Source: Clostridia bacterium (GTDB lineage Bacteria; Bacillota; Clostridia; UBA1212; UBA1255). From it: 34,571 nt of DNA. The notes beneath the pieces were generated by a model. The model was not told the origin of the DNA and ran no database searches. It was given only the letters and a program-made list of their open reading frames with translations. Where the stretch lies: assembly GCA_017620915.1 (NCBI GenBank), contig JAFZSK010000071.1, forward strand, positions 1 through 34,571, given 5' to 3'. Of the stretch, positions 15,129-22,891 are shown in pieces; the first letter of the stretch is position 1, and the number at the start of each line of letters is the position of its first letter. A program made the translations under genes and the position numbers.

Positions 15129-17567
15129 CTAATGTTTTACTTTCGCCACCGTCACGCCCAGGTCCCCTTCACCGAACGAACCGTCGCGGAATTCTTTTAT
15201 ATGCTTGTGGCCGCGCAGGAACGACTGCACGCCGCGCCGCAGCGCACCGGTGCCTTTGCCGTGAATGATCCGGAACGATTCCTGCCCGGACAGCAGCGCG
15301 TCATTGATCTGACGCTCGATCAGTTCGGTCGCTTCGTCCACCGTCATGCCGCGCACGTCGAGTTCGGGTTTGACGTTGGCCGCGGAAGTGACCAGTTTGT
15401 CGCCGGAGCGGCGGATGCCGCGGTTCTTTTGCGCATTGTCCGCGCGCTGTTCGGATTCGCTCCGGCCGGGGGCAATATCCGATGCCTGCGCATACAGCTT
15501 CACCACGCCCGCCTGCACGTACACGGTGCCGTCCGGTTTTGCCGGCGCCAGTACAGTCGCGTCGCAGTTTAGGCTGATCAGCCGCACGCTGTCTCCGGGT
15601 TTCAGAGACTTGATATCCAGTTTGCCGGCGTCAACTGTCTCCGGCGCCGGACCGTACGCGGCGATATCCGCTTCCAGCTCCGCGGCGGTCTTTTCGAATT
15701 CGCGTTTGGCGGCTTCCGCAGCTTTGACTGCGTCGTTACCGCCCAGCAGCGCGGCGCGACGGATATCGGTCAGCATCTTTTCAGCGGCAATGCGGGCTTT
15801 GTTGTCCGCTTCCCGCGCCCGCACCGATGCCCGGTACTTGAGTTCCGCGGATTCCTGCAGGAGCGCGTCGCGTTGACGCCGCGCCTCTTCGGCCAGTTCC
15901 TGCGCTTCCCGTTTAAGGCGGGCGGTCTCTTCCATTGCCGCCTCCGTCTCGGCGCGGCTTTGTTCGATGCCTTTGAGCATATCCTCAAACCGCAGATCTT
16001 CCGCGGTGATGAATTCTTTCGCCTGGGCGACGATCTCCGGCGCGAGGCCCAGCTTTTCGGAGATGGCAAACGCGTTGCTCTTGCCCGGTACGCCGATCAG
16101 CAGCCGGTACGTGGGCGCGAGGGTGTCAACGTCGAACTCGCAGCAGGCGTTGACGAACCCCGGCGTCGTGGACGCAAATACTTTAAGTTCGCTGTAGTGC
16201 GTCGTGGCCAGCACCGAAGCGCCGCGTTCGTATACGGTCTCGAGAATAGACATCGCCAGTGCCGCGCCTTCGGTGGGATCGGTACCGGCGCCGAGTTCGT
16301 CGAACAGCACCAGGGACTGCGCGTCTGCGGCGTTCAGAATGCCGATTATGTTGCGCATGTGCGCTGAAAACGTACTCAGGTTCTGAGAAATGCTCTGCTC
16401 GTCGCCAATGTCCGCAAAAACCGCGCTAAACGCGCAAATAAGGCTGTTTTCCGCCGCGGGGATAAGGAGACCGCTCTGCGCCATAAGATGCAAAAGACCC
16501 ACCGTTTTGAGCGTTACAGTCTTGCCGCCGGTGTTGGGGCCGGTGATCAGCATCGCCGTAGCCGGTATTGCTCCCGGAGCGGCGGGAATGCCCAGCGTTA
16601 CGGTGATGGGAACAGCCTTGCGGCGGTCCAGCAGCGGATGGCGCGCCTTCTTGAGATCGATGCGGCCGTCGGTGTTGACGGCGGGTCTTACCGCGTTAAG
16701 TCCAAGCGCGTACGCGGCTTTGGCAAACGTAAAATCCAGGTAAGAGATAAGGCGCAGGTCTTCCCTCAGCACCGCGGAATGTTCTGCCACCTGTTCGCTC
16801 AGCGCCTTGAGGATACGCTGGATCTCTTCCTGCTCCTGCACTTTGAGCTCACGGATCTTGTTGTTGGATTCCACCACGAACGCGGGCTCAACGAACAGCG
16901 TCTGGCCGGACGCGGAGGTATCGTGGACGATACCGGGTATATCCGCCCGGTTCTCGATCTTTACCGGGACGCAGTAGCGGTCGCCGCGCACGGTGACGAT
17001 ATTGTCCTGCAGCACTTTCGAATATTTAGAGGAGTGCGTCAGTTCATTGAGTTTGTCCTTGATCGAATTCTGCAGCTGGAATATTTTGCGCCGGGTATCC
17101 GCAAGCGCGGGACTGGCATCATCTGCGATCTCTTCTTCGGACAATATGCACCGGATTATCTCCTGCTCCAGATTCTGAAGCGGCACGAGCCGGCTTATCA
17201 TGTCCTCGGTGGTGGTCAATACCTCCCCTTCCTCACGCTCGCCCAGCGCGCCGTAAGAGATCATGCGCCGCACTGACGTGAGCAGCGAAGAAACGCCCAA
17301 CAGATCCGCGTTGTTCAATACCGCTTCGGTCTCGGCCCGGCGGATAACTCCGCCCAGATCCCGCACGCCGGAGCCGGGGGCGCTGCCGCGTTTCAGTACG
17401 CAGTTGACCGCGTCTTCCGTTTCGGTAAGCAGCCGCTGGATCTCATCCACGTCATCGGTGGGCGCCAGTTCCCGCGCCAGCCGTTTGGACAGTTCGCAGC
17501 TGCAGTGGGCTTCCACCGCCTGAGTGATCTTATCAAATTCCAGTATTTTTAAAACTTTATCGTTCAT
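15129..17567 (-). CDS. mutS2: Endonuclease MutS2 with Smr domain, 812 aa
   Basis: MutS2 is a MutS-like ATPase with nuclease activity. It is linked in bacteria to control of recombination and, in Bacillus, to rescue of collided ribosomes. Core helical domain first, then Walker A GPNTGGKTV (about residues 343-351), Walker B LVLFDELGAGTDPTEGAALA, and a long Glu/Arg/Ala-rich coiled coil at about 510-640. The C-terminal Smr domain has ELDVRG and IIHGKGTGALRRGV. The chosen start is ATG 17565-17567, with AGAGG 8 nt away. A TTG two codons upstream would sit too close to that site. It follows the dnaJ-like gene by 42 bp and is the last gene before the glyA promoter. Confidence 0.95.
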   Translation of the reverse strand: MNDKVLKILEFDKITQAVEAHCSCELSKRLARELAPTDDVDEIQRLLTETEDAVNCVLKRGSAPGSGVRDLGGVIRRAETEAVLNNADLLGVSSLLTSVRRMISYGALGEREEGEVLTTTEDMISRLVPLQNLEQEIIRCILSEEEIADDASPALADTRRKIFQLQNSIKDKLNELTHSSKYSKVLQDNIVTVRGDRYCVPVKIENRADIPGIVHDTSASGQTLFVEPAFVVESNNKIRELKVQEQEEIQRILKALSEQVAEHSAVLREDLRLISYLDFTFAKAAYALGLNAVRPAVNTDGRIDLKKARHPLLDRRKAVPITVTLGIPAAPGAIPATAMLITGPNTGGKTVTLKTVGLLHLMAQSGLLIPAAENSLICAFSAVFADIGDEQSISQNLSTFSAHMRNIIGILNAADAQSLVLFDELGAGTDPTEGAALAMSILETVYERGASVLATTHYSELKVFASTTPGFVNACCEFDVDTLAPTYRLLIGVPGKSNAFAISEKLGLAPEIVAQAKEFITAEDLRFEDMLKGIEQSRAETEAAMEETARLKREAQELAEEARRQRDALLQESAELKYRASVRAREADNKARIAAEKMLTDIRRAALLGGNDAVKAAEAAKREFEKTAAELEADIAAYGPAPETVDAGKLDIKSLKPGDSVRLISLNCDATVLAPAKPDGTVYVQAGVVKLYAQASDIAPGRSESEQRADNAQKNRGIRRSGDKLVTSAANVKPELDVRGMTVDEATELIERQINDALLSGQESFRIIHGKGTGALRRGVQSFLRGHKHIKEFRDGSFGEGDLGVTVAKVKH

Positions 17568-17609
17568 GATCAATACCTCTACTGAGTGTCAAATATCGCG
17601 CACGCTGCG

Positions 17610-18293
17610 TCAGCAGCAGATCACCGGTCCGAACGGTCCCATGCAGAACGAGGAGCAGAAGCAGCAGTCGCGCAGCGAGACACAGTAATCCTGTTCGGAA
17701 GTGCTTTCGCGCGCTCTGCGGTCGTATTCCTCCGCGGCGCGGCGGTAGTATTCGGCTTTGGAACGGAAGGTCTCGTTGGAGGGATCCATTGCCGCCGCGG
17801 TAGTGTAGCAGTTGTACGCACCGGAGTAGCGGCCGAGGCTCTCGTTGACCACGCCCATAAGATAGTACCAGACCGCGTCCCGCTGCGCTTCCGGTATGTT
17901 GTTAAGAGCGATATACGCCTGGAAAATGTAGCCGCTGCGGATCATGCGCACGATCTCGGCGTAGCGCTGATCGTTGGCGAAGCCGTCCTCGCCGGCGGTC
18001 GAACTGCCGGACTGTCCGGAACTGTATTGACCGTACGGCCCGTAATAGCTGCCGTAGCCGCGGCCGGCCGACGCACCGGAACTGTAAGAAGCCTCGCTCT
18101 CTTTGCCCGAACGGATCGCCTGTATCTTATCGTACGCGGCGTTGATCTCGCGGATCTTTTCTTCCGCGACGGGCGCCATCGGGTCGTCGCGATAGCGGTC
18201 GGGATGATATTTCTTGACCAGTTCGCGGTACGCTTTTTTAATTTCCTCGTCGGAGGCTGACGGCGACACGCCCAGAACTTTATACGGATCCAT
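17610..18293 (-). CDS. DnaJ-domain protein with cysteine-rich C-terminal tail, 227 aa
   Basis: A J-domain co-chaperone that would stimulate a DnaK ATPase. The J domain fills residues 1-65: [20 protein letters not shown], then KYHPDRY with the HPD motif. A Gly/Ser/Tyr-rich linker follows (about 75-100), then TPR-like helices, and a short tail with seven cysteines in the last 25 residues (ending GPVICC). It lacks the zinc-finger and substrate domains of a full DnaJ, so it is not the general chaperone. Its start lies within the end of the DUF5685 gene (14-bp overlap) with a GGGAGGG ribosome site. DUF5685 and this type of J protein are often adjacent in Clostridia, suggesting a joint function that is not yet defined. 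Confidence 0.85.
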   Translation of the reverse strand: MDPYKVLGVSPSASDEEIKKAYRELVKKYHPDRYRDDPMAPVAEEKIREINAAYDKIQAIRSGKESEASYSSGASAGRGYGSYYGPYGQYSSGQSGSSTAGEDGFANDQRYAEIVRMIRSGYIFQAYIALNNIPEAQRDAVWYYLMGVVNESLGRYSGAYNCYTTAAAMDPSNETFRSKAEYYRRAAEEYDRRARESTSEQDYCVSLRDCCFCSSFCMGPFGPVICC

Positions 18294-19167
18294 GCGTATT
18301 GCCCTCCCGGCAGTGCGCGGTCACGCTACGGTCAATAAAAGAAAGCCCTTCGCCGAACAGATTGTCCATGAATCCGTCCGTATCCGGATCCGGTTTGCCT
18401 TCGTGCAGCTGTTTGAGCGCCTGCCAGCACCTTTCCGCGTCCATGATGCAATGGGTGCGCACCAGCGCGTCTGCCTCCGTTTCCGGCGCGTCGCCGAGGC
18501 GCTCGTTGTAAATATTGAAGTTGTTGCGTTTGCGGTCTTTTTCCCGGTCGTCTGCGGCGTCCGCCAGCATGATCCAGCGGCCCAGCGAGGCGCCCAGCGT
18601 GTACAGCGCGTCGCTGTATCTGCTGGCGATCATTCCGTCAACTGTAAACACTCTGCCGAGGATCTCCGCGAACGGCGCGGTGAAATCGTCAATATCCTGC
18701 GTCCGCGCTTTTTCCAGTCCGGCGAGTTCATCCAGTTTTGCCCGGATAAAGTCATACAGTTCGGGATACGCTTTTCTGGCGCGTTTGACACCTTTGCGCC
18801 AGGCGGCTTTGGCGGCGCGGCCTTTAAGCTTCAGGCCGCGGCCGTCGGCAATATTGTCCTCCGCGGCGCAGGCAGCCAGAATGATATTGACCCGCGCGGC
18901 GTACGAGATACCGGGAGTGTCCTTAAAATACGGATGCGGATGGCCGGGATGCAGCGCGCATCGGCCTTTGACCACGCTGAGTTCGCTGTCCGGCGCGCAG
19001 TAGTCGATGAGCATTGCCAGCACCGCCGCCTCATATGTGAGCGACAGCCGCGAGAACTGCCCGAGCAGTTTCCCCATCGCTTTGCATACGCCGCAATAAT
19101 ATGCCTTGTATTTATCATATTCCCTGATTCTCAGGTTCGGGACGAACGCCCGCGTGTAACCGAAAAT
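18280..19167 (-). CDS. DUF5685 family protein, 295 aa, probable ATT start
   Basis: A DUF5685 family protein of unknown function, common in Clostridia. The first standard start codon (ATG at 19077) falls well inside the domain. The frame stays open upstream and encodes the conserved N-terminus [17 protein letters not shown] and then YYCGVCKAM, including the CxxC. Upstream of that there is no ATG, GTG or TTG before the in-frame TGA that lies inside pfkA. The best start is ATT at 19165-19167, which gives M-FGY as in relatives, with AAGGGG 6 nt away. Further family-like segments are [24 protein letters not shown] and a helical C-terminus. The ribosome site begins right after the pfkA stop, and the 3' end overlaps dnaJ by 14 bp. 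The family call is good; the exact start is inferred. Confidence 0.8.
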   Translation of the reverse strand: MFGYTRAFVPNLRIREYDKYKAYYCGVCKAMGKLLGQFSRLSLTYEAAVLAMLIDYCAPDSELSVVKGRCALHPGHPHPYFKDTPGISYAARVNIILAACAAEDNIADGRGLKLKGRAAKAAWRKGVKRARKAYPELYDFIRAKLDELAGLEKARTQDIDDFTAPFAEILGRVFTVDGMIASRYSDALYTLGASLGRWIMLADAADDREKDRKRNNFNIYNERLGDAPETEADALVRTHCIMDAERCWQALKQLHEGKPDPDTDGFMDNLFGEGLSFIDRSVTAHCREGNTHGSV

Positions 19168-19180
19168 ATGTATCCCCTTC

Positions 19181-20179
19181 TTACAGTGACAGCATCTTGC
19201 TGGCTTCGATCATATCCGGATCCAGCGTTTTGGTCATATTGAGCGCTTCCTCGATATCGATCGCGATGTACTTCTCGTTCTTTTCCGCTATGATCTTGTT
19301 GCGCTCGCCGTTAGCCAGGACTTCGGTGGCTTTCATTGCCATCAGGCTGGCCGCGACCCGGTCTTTTACCGTGGGACTGCCGCCGCGCTGCTGATAGCCC
19401 AGAATAGTGGCGTTGGTGGAGATGCCGGTGATCTCTTCGATCTGCTTGGCGATCTCGATGGTGCCGCCTACGCCTTCGGCGATGATCACAATGTAGTGAT
19501 GTTTGCCGCGGTTCCGGCAGCCGATAATAGGCTTGATGATATCGGTGTTGATGTCGAAATGCTGTTCGGGCAAAATGCACGCTTCGGCACCGTCGGCAAT
19601 AGCGCAGCTGAGCGCAATGTACCCGGCGCCCCGGCCCATGACTTCCACTACGCTGCAGCGCTCATGGGAATACGCGGTGTCCTTGATCTTATCGATCGCG
19701 TCTTTGACCGTGTTGAGTGCGGTGTCAAAACCGATCGTGTAATCGGTGGAGGCAATATCATTGTCGATGGTCGCAGGAATACCGATCACGTTCATGCCTA
19801 TGCGGGCCAGATCCCGCGCGCCGCGGAACGAGCCATCGCCGCCGATGATGACAATGGCGTCCAGTTTGAACACCTGCGCCATGCGGTAACCCCTCATTAC
19901 GCCTTCGGGCGTCACGAATTCCGCGCTGCGCGCCGTCTGCAGGATCGTACCGCCGCGGCTCATGATGTCAGACACCGAGCGGAGATTCATTTCGTACATA
20001 TCGCCGGACAGCAGGCCCTCGTATCCTTTACGGATTCCGTATACTTCAAAGCCTCTGTATATACCGGAGCGGACCACCGCGCGAAGCGCCGCATTCATGC
20101 CCGGGGCGTCGCCGCCGGATGTAAGCACGCCGATGCGTTTGGGTCTGTTTACAACGTTTTCGTTCTGTTCTGCGCTCAT
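19181..20179 (-). CDS. pfkA: 6-phosphofructokinase, ATP-type, 332 aa
   Basis: Phosphorylates fructose 6-phosphate to fructose 1,6-bisphosphate, the committing step of glycolysis. The N-terminal nucleotide-binding region is GVLTSGGDAPGMNA (residues 17-30). GGDGS at 113-117 has Gly rather than Asp at the position that marks pyrophosphate-dependent enzymes, pointing to ATP use. The catalytic PATIDNDI is at about 135-142, and VVEVMGRGAGYIAL follows. The length is normal for the bacterial ATP enzyme. The start codon overlaps the stop of the upstream FAD oxidoreductase gene (ATGA), with GAGGAGG inside that gene. The DUF5685 gene starts 13 nt after its stop. Confidence 0.97.
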   Translation of the reverse strand: MSAEQNENVVNRPKRIGVLTSGGDAPGMNAALRAVVRSGIYRGFEVYGIRKGYEGLLSGDMYEMNLRSVSDIMSRGGTILQTARSAEFVTPEGVMRGYRMAQVFKLDAIVIIGGDGSFRGARDLARIGMNVIGIPATIDNDIASTDYTIGFDTALNTVKDAIDKIKDTAYSHERCSVVEVMGRGAGYIALSCAIADGAEACILPEQHFDINTDIIKPIIGCRNRGKHHYIVIIAEGVGGTIEIAKQIEEITGISTNATILGYQQRGGSPTVKDRVAASLMAMKATEVLANGERNKIIAEKNEKYIAIDIEEALNMTKTLDPDMIEASKMLSL

Positions 20180-21573
20180 AATGTATTCCTCCTCTGCGCT
20201 ATGCAGCGCGCCACGTGTACGCCGGATGCTCCGGCCTGGGACAATCCGCGGGTTATTCCCGCGCCGTCGCCGCAGGCAAACATATTCGGTATTTCAGTCT
20301 CCAGTTCGCCGGAAAGCGTCAGGCGCGCACTGTAGAATTTGACCTCGACGCCGTACAGTAAAGTGTCGTAGTTGGCCGTGCCCGGGGCGAGTTTATCCAA
20401 CGCGTATATCATTTCGATTATATTGTCCAGATGACGCTTGGGCAGCACCAGCGAAAGGTCACCCGGTGTGGCGTGCAGCGTAGGTTTCGTAAAGCTCTTG
20501 GAGAGCCGGTGGTCGTTGGTGCGCACGCCTTTGACCAGATCGCCGAAACGCTGTACCAGTACGCCGCCGCCCAGCATATTGGAGAGGGAGGCAATGCGTT
20601 TGCCGTACTGATACGGTTCGTTGAAGGGCTCGGTAAAGCGGTTGCTGACCAGCAGCGCGAAATTTGTGTTGGTGCTGCGGAGTTCTTTGGCGGAATAGCT
20701 GTGGCCGTTGACCGTGATGCAGCCGTCAACATTCTCTGTGACCACATGGCCGTACGGGTTCATGCAGAAGGTGCGCACGTTGTCGCCGTACTGCTTGGTG
20801 CGGTACACCAGTTTGGCTTCGTACACTGTGTCGGTGATGCGCTCGAACACCTGCGCGGGCAATTCGACGCGCACGCCCAGATCCACCTGATTGTTGATCA
20901 GTTTTATGCCTAGATTTTTGCACTGCGACGCGAACCATTCTGCACCGGAGCGGCCGGGTGCGCAGATCAGATAATCGCAGGTCAATGCGCCGCGTTTATC
21001 GGTGCTGACTTCAAAACCGCCCTGCCTTTCGTTGACTGTGATATCGGTCACGGTAGTGCCGCAGAATATATCGGTGTAAGTTGACAGATCGGTGAATATA
21101 TTGCCCAGGATCTCCAGATTGCGCTCCGTGCCGAGATGTTTTACCTGCGCCTTAAGCAGATGCAGGTCGTATTTCAGCGCTTCTTTCTCCAGTTCCAGCG
21201 CGGCGGGAGAGGCCGTGGAAAACCGCTCGGTCGTGGCGCCGAACGCGACGTTCACGCTGTCCACATACTCGATCAGATCCATCACTTTGCTGTCCGGAAT
21301 ATAGTCCCGGAGCCAGCCGCCGAACTCAGTGGTAAAATTGAATTTGCCGTCGGAAAACGCGCCTGCGCCGCCGAATCCGTTCATGATGGAACACGGACGG
21401 CAGTTGATGCAGTGATCGGTCTTGCCGGCAATAATCGGACAGACGCGCTTTGCGAGCGGATTGCCCTGTTCAATGAGCGCGATACGGAGTTTCGGCGCGG
21501 TGCGGTGAAGTTCATACGCGGCAAATATGCCCGCGGTGCCTCCGCCGATTATTACAACGTCATAGTCTTTCAT
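20176..21573 (-). CDS. FAD-dependent oxidoreductase (COG2509-like), 465 aa
   Basis: A flavoprotein dehydrogenase of the COG2509 type, for which the substrate is not known. The N-terminal Rossmann motif is VVIIGGGTAGIFAAYEL (residues 6-22). It is followed by a cysteine-rich loop with CPIIAGKTDHCINCRPC and then GFGGAGAFSDGKFN, a family hallmark. A FAD-binding C-terminal block is FACGDGAGITRGLSQAGASG. The length is normal for the family. The cysteines could bind a metal or form disulfides, but a four-cysteine cluster with classic iron-sulfur spacing is not clear. The ATG has a GGAG site 8 nt upstream. It overlaps pfkA by 4 bp, so the two are coupled. Confidence 0.88.
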   Translation of the reverse strand: MKDYDVVIIGGGTAGIFAAYELHRTAPKLRIALIEQGNPLAKRVCPIIAGKTDHCINCRPCSIMNGFGGAGAFSDGKFNFTTEFGGWLRDYIPDSKVMDLIEYVDSVNVAFGATTERFSTASPAALELEKEALKYDLHLLKAQVKHLGTERNLEILGNIFTDLSTYTDIFCGTTVTDITVNERQGGFEVSTDKRGALTCDYLICAPGRSGAEWFASQCKNLGIKLINNQVDLGVRVELPAQVFERITDTVYEAKLVYRTKQYGDNVRTFCMNPYGHVVTENVDGCITVNGHSYSAKELRSTNTNFALLVSNRFTEPFNEPYQYGKRIASLSNMLGGGVLVQRFGDLVKGVRTNDHRLSKSFTKPTLHATPGDLSLVLPKRHLDNIIEMIYALDKLAPGTANYDTLLYGVEVKFYSARLTLSGELETEIPNMFACGDGAGITRGLSQAGASGVHVARCIAQRRNTL

Positions 21574-21624
21574 TAGATCAGCTCCGGAAACAGTAACCAG
21601 AAAATAATAAATGTTGTTGAGCTT

Positions 21625-22875
21625 TTACAGTCCTGCGCTCACGGTCTCACCGGGTACGTAGAACATGGCTTTGGTGATATCTTCGGTGGCTTCAGCCTCG
21701 TGCCGGATCAGCCGGAGCGTAGCATCATGCAGATTGGAAAACTCAGGATTGCGCTGCGCCTCGCAGATGAACTTCTGGCGCGGAGAGTTGATATCTTCGC
21801 CGCTGATCTGGAACAGACCGTACAGGTCGCACATGGAACGCACGCGGCGCAGCTGCTCCATCGTGTTGCGGGACGGCATGTACGTTACTGCGTTGAAGCC
21901 GAGGCCTTTAATGGTATCGAACAGCAGCCCGATATACGAATCTTCGAATTTCTGCGCTTTTTTATCTCCGGTTACCGAGTCGCCGACATCACCCAGATAT
22001 GCGTAAGCGGAGATCGCGCCGATCCTGCGGCCCAGCGCCAGTACTTCGCGCACCGGCGGACATTCGGCATCGGCGTCAATATAGAACTTCTCCACCATAT
22101 TGCTCTTGAGCGCGCCGAGCAGGTCGTATTCGTAAACGGCGTTGTCCTCGTCCAGCAAAAAGCCTTTGACCTTGTTCGAAATACTGATCTTCAGATCGTT
22201 CTCAAGGAAGTCCACTACCGCAGCGCCTTTACCAAAGCGGGCGGTGATCTTCTTGGCCAAAGCGAACAGCAGATGGCGCTCGGTCACGCTGCCGCCCAGG
22301 AAAGAGTTGGACAGCGGCACAACGTCGCGGTCAAAATCCAGCACGATGCCCACATGTTCGGTGAGCGCGTTGATGTTGTCGATCATCTTGCGGTTGCGTT
22401 CGTTGCGCGCGGCGCTGTAGGGCTTGAAGAAATCGATCACGAGGTCAATATTCTGATGCGGCACGCCGTGCAGCGCCATGTACGCCACACCGTTCTGGTC
22501 GGGATTGTTGATGCGGCGGTCAAACAGCGGCGTATCCTTCATGGAAGCGCGGCATTCGACCCCGATAGTGGACAATATTCCGACGATCTTCGCGGCTTCG
22601 ATGAACTCCCGCGCGCCGGACAGCGAATCGTGGTCCATTATGCCCGCGGTCTTCAGTCCGGCAGTGTACGCCATCCAGACGGCTTTCGTGGGTGAATACG
22701 GCGAGAAAGAATATGTGGTGTGGATGTGGTTGTTCACGTCCTCACCGGAGACCGGCGCCGGTATCTCCCCCGCGTCGATCATTTGCTTAAGGCCGCGCAG
22801 CGCGTCCAGACGCACCAGCACGTCTTTATTGTTGAGCCGTTCGATCAGATACTCTTTTTTCTCAGATACAGTCAT
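21625..22875 (-). CDS. PHP-domain protein, 416 aa
   Basis: A metal-dependent phosphoesterase of the PHP superfamily with an unknown substrate. The N-terminal helical segment (about residues 1-45) is followed by the PHP motif NNHIHTTYSFSPYS, then TAGIMDHDSLSGAREF and a further metal-site region TIGVECRAS. The rest is a long barrel-like domain (VPLSNSFLGGSVTERHL, AISAYAYLGDVGDS). Longer than HisJ and unlike DNA polymerase PHP domains. The ATG follows the parC-like gene stop by 16 bp and has a GGAGG site, so it is part of the topoisomerase operon. FAD oxidoreductase starts 51 bp downstream. Confidence 0.85.
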   Translation of the reverse strand: MTVSEKKEYLIERLNNKDVLVRLDALRGLKQMIDAGEIPAPVSGEDVNNHIHTTYSFSPYSPTKAVWMAYTAGLKTAGIMDHDSLSGAREFIEAAKIVGILSTIGVECRASMKDTPLFDRRINNPDQNGVAYMALHGVPHQNIDLVIDFFKPYSAARNERNRKMIDNINALTEHVGIVLDFDRDVVPLSNSFLGGSVTERHLLFALAKKITARFGKGAAVVDFLENDLKISISNKVKGFLLDEDNAVYEYDLLGALKSNMVEKFYIDADAECPPVREVLALGRRIGAISAYAYLGDVGDSVTGDKKAQKFEDSYIGLLFDTIKGLGFNAVTYMPSRNTMEQLRRVRSMCDLYGLFQISGEDINSPRQKFICEAQRNPEFSNLHDATLRLIRHEAEATEDITKAMFYVPGETVSAGL

Positions 22876-22891
22876 GATATTGTCCTCCGTT

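Noticed and set aside
18280-19077. ATG 19077 as start of the DUF5685 gene
   Set aside because: It would cut off the conserved FGY and YCGVC segments, and it has no clear ribosome site.
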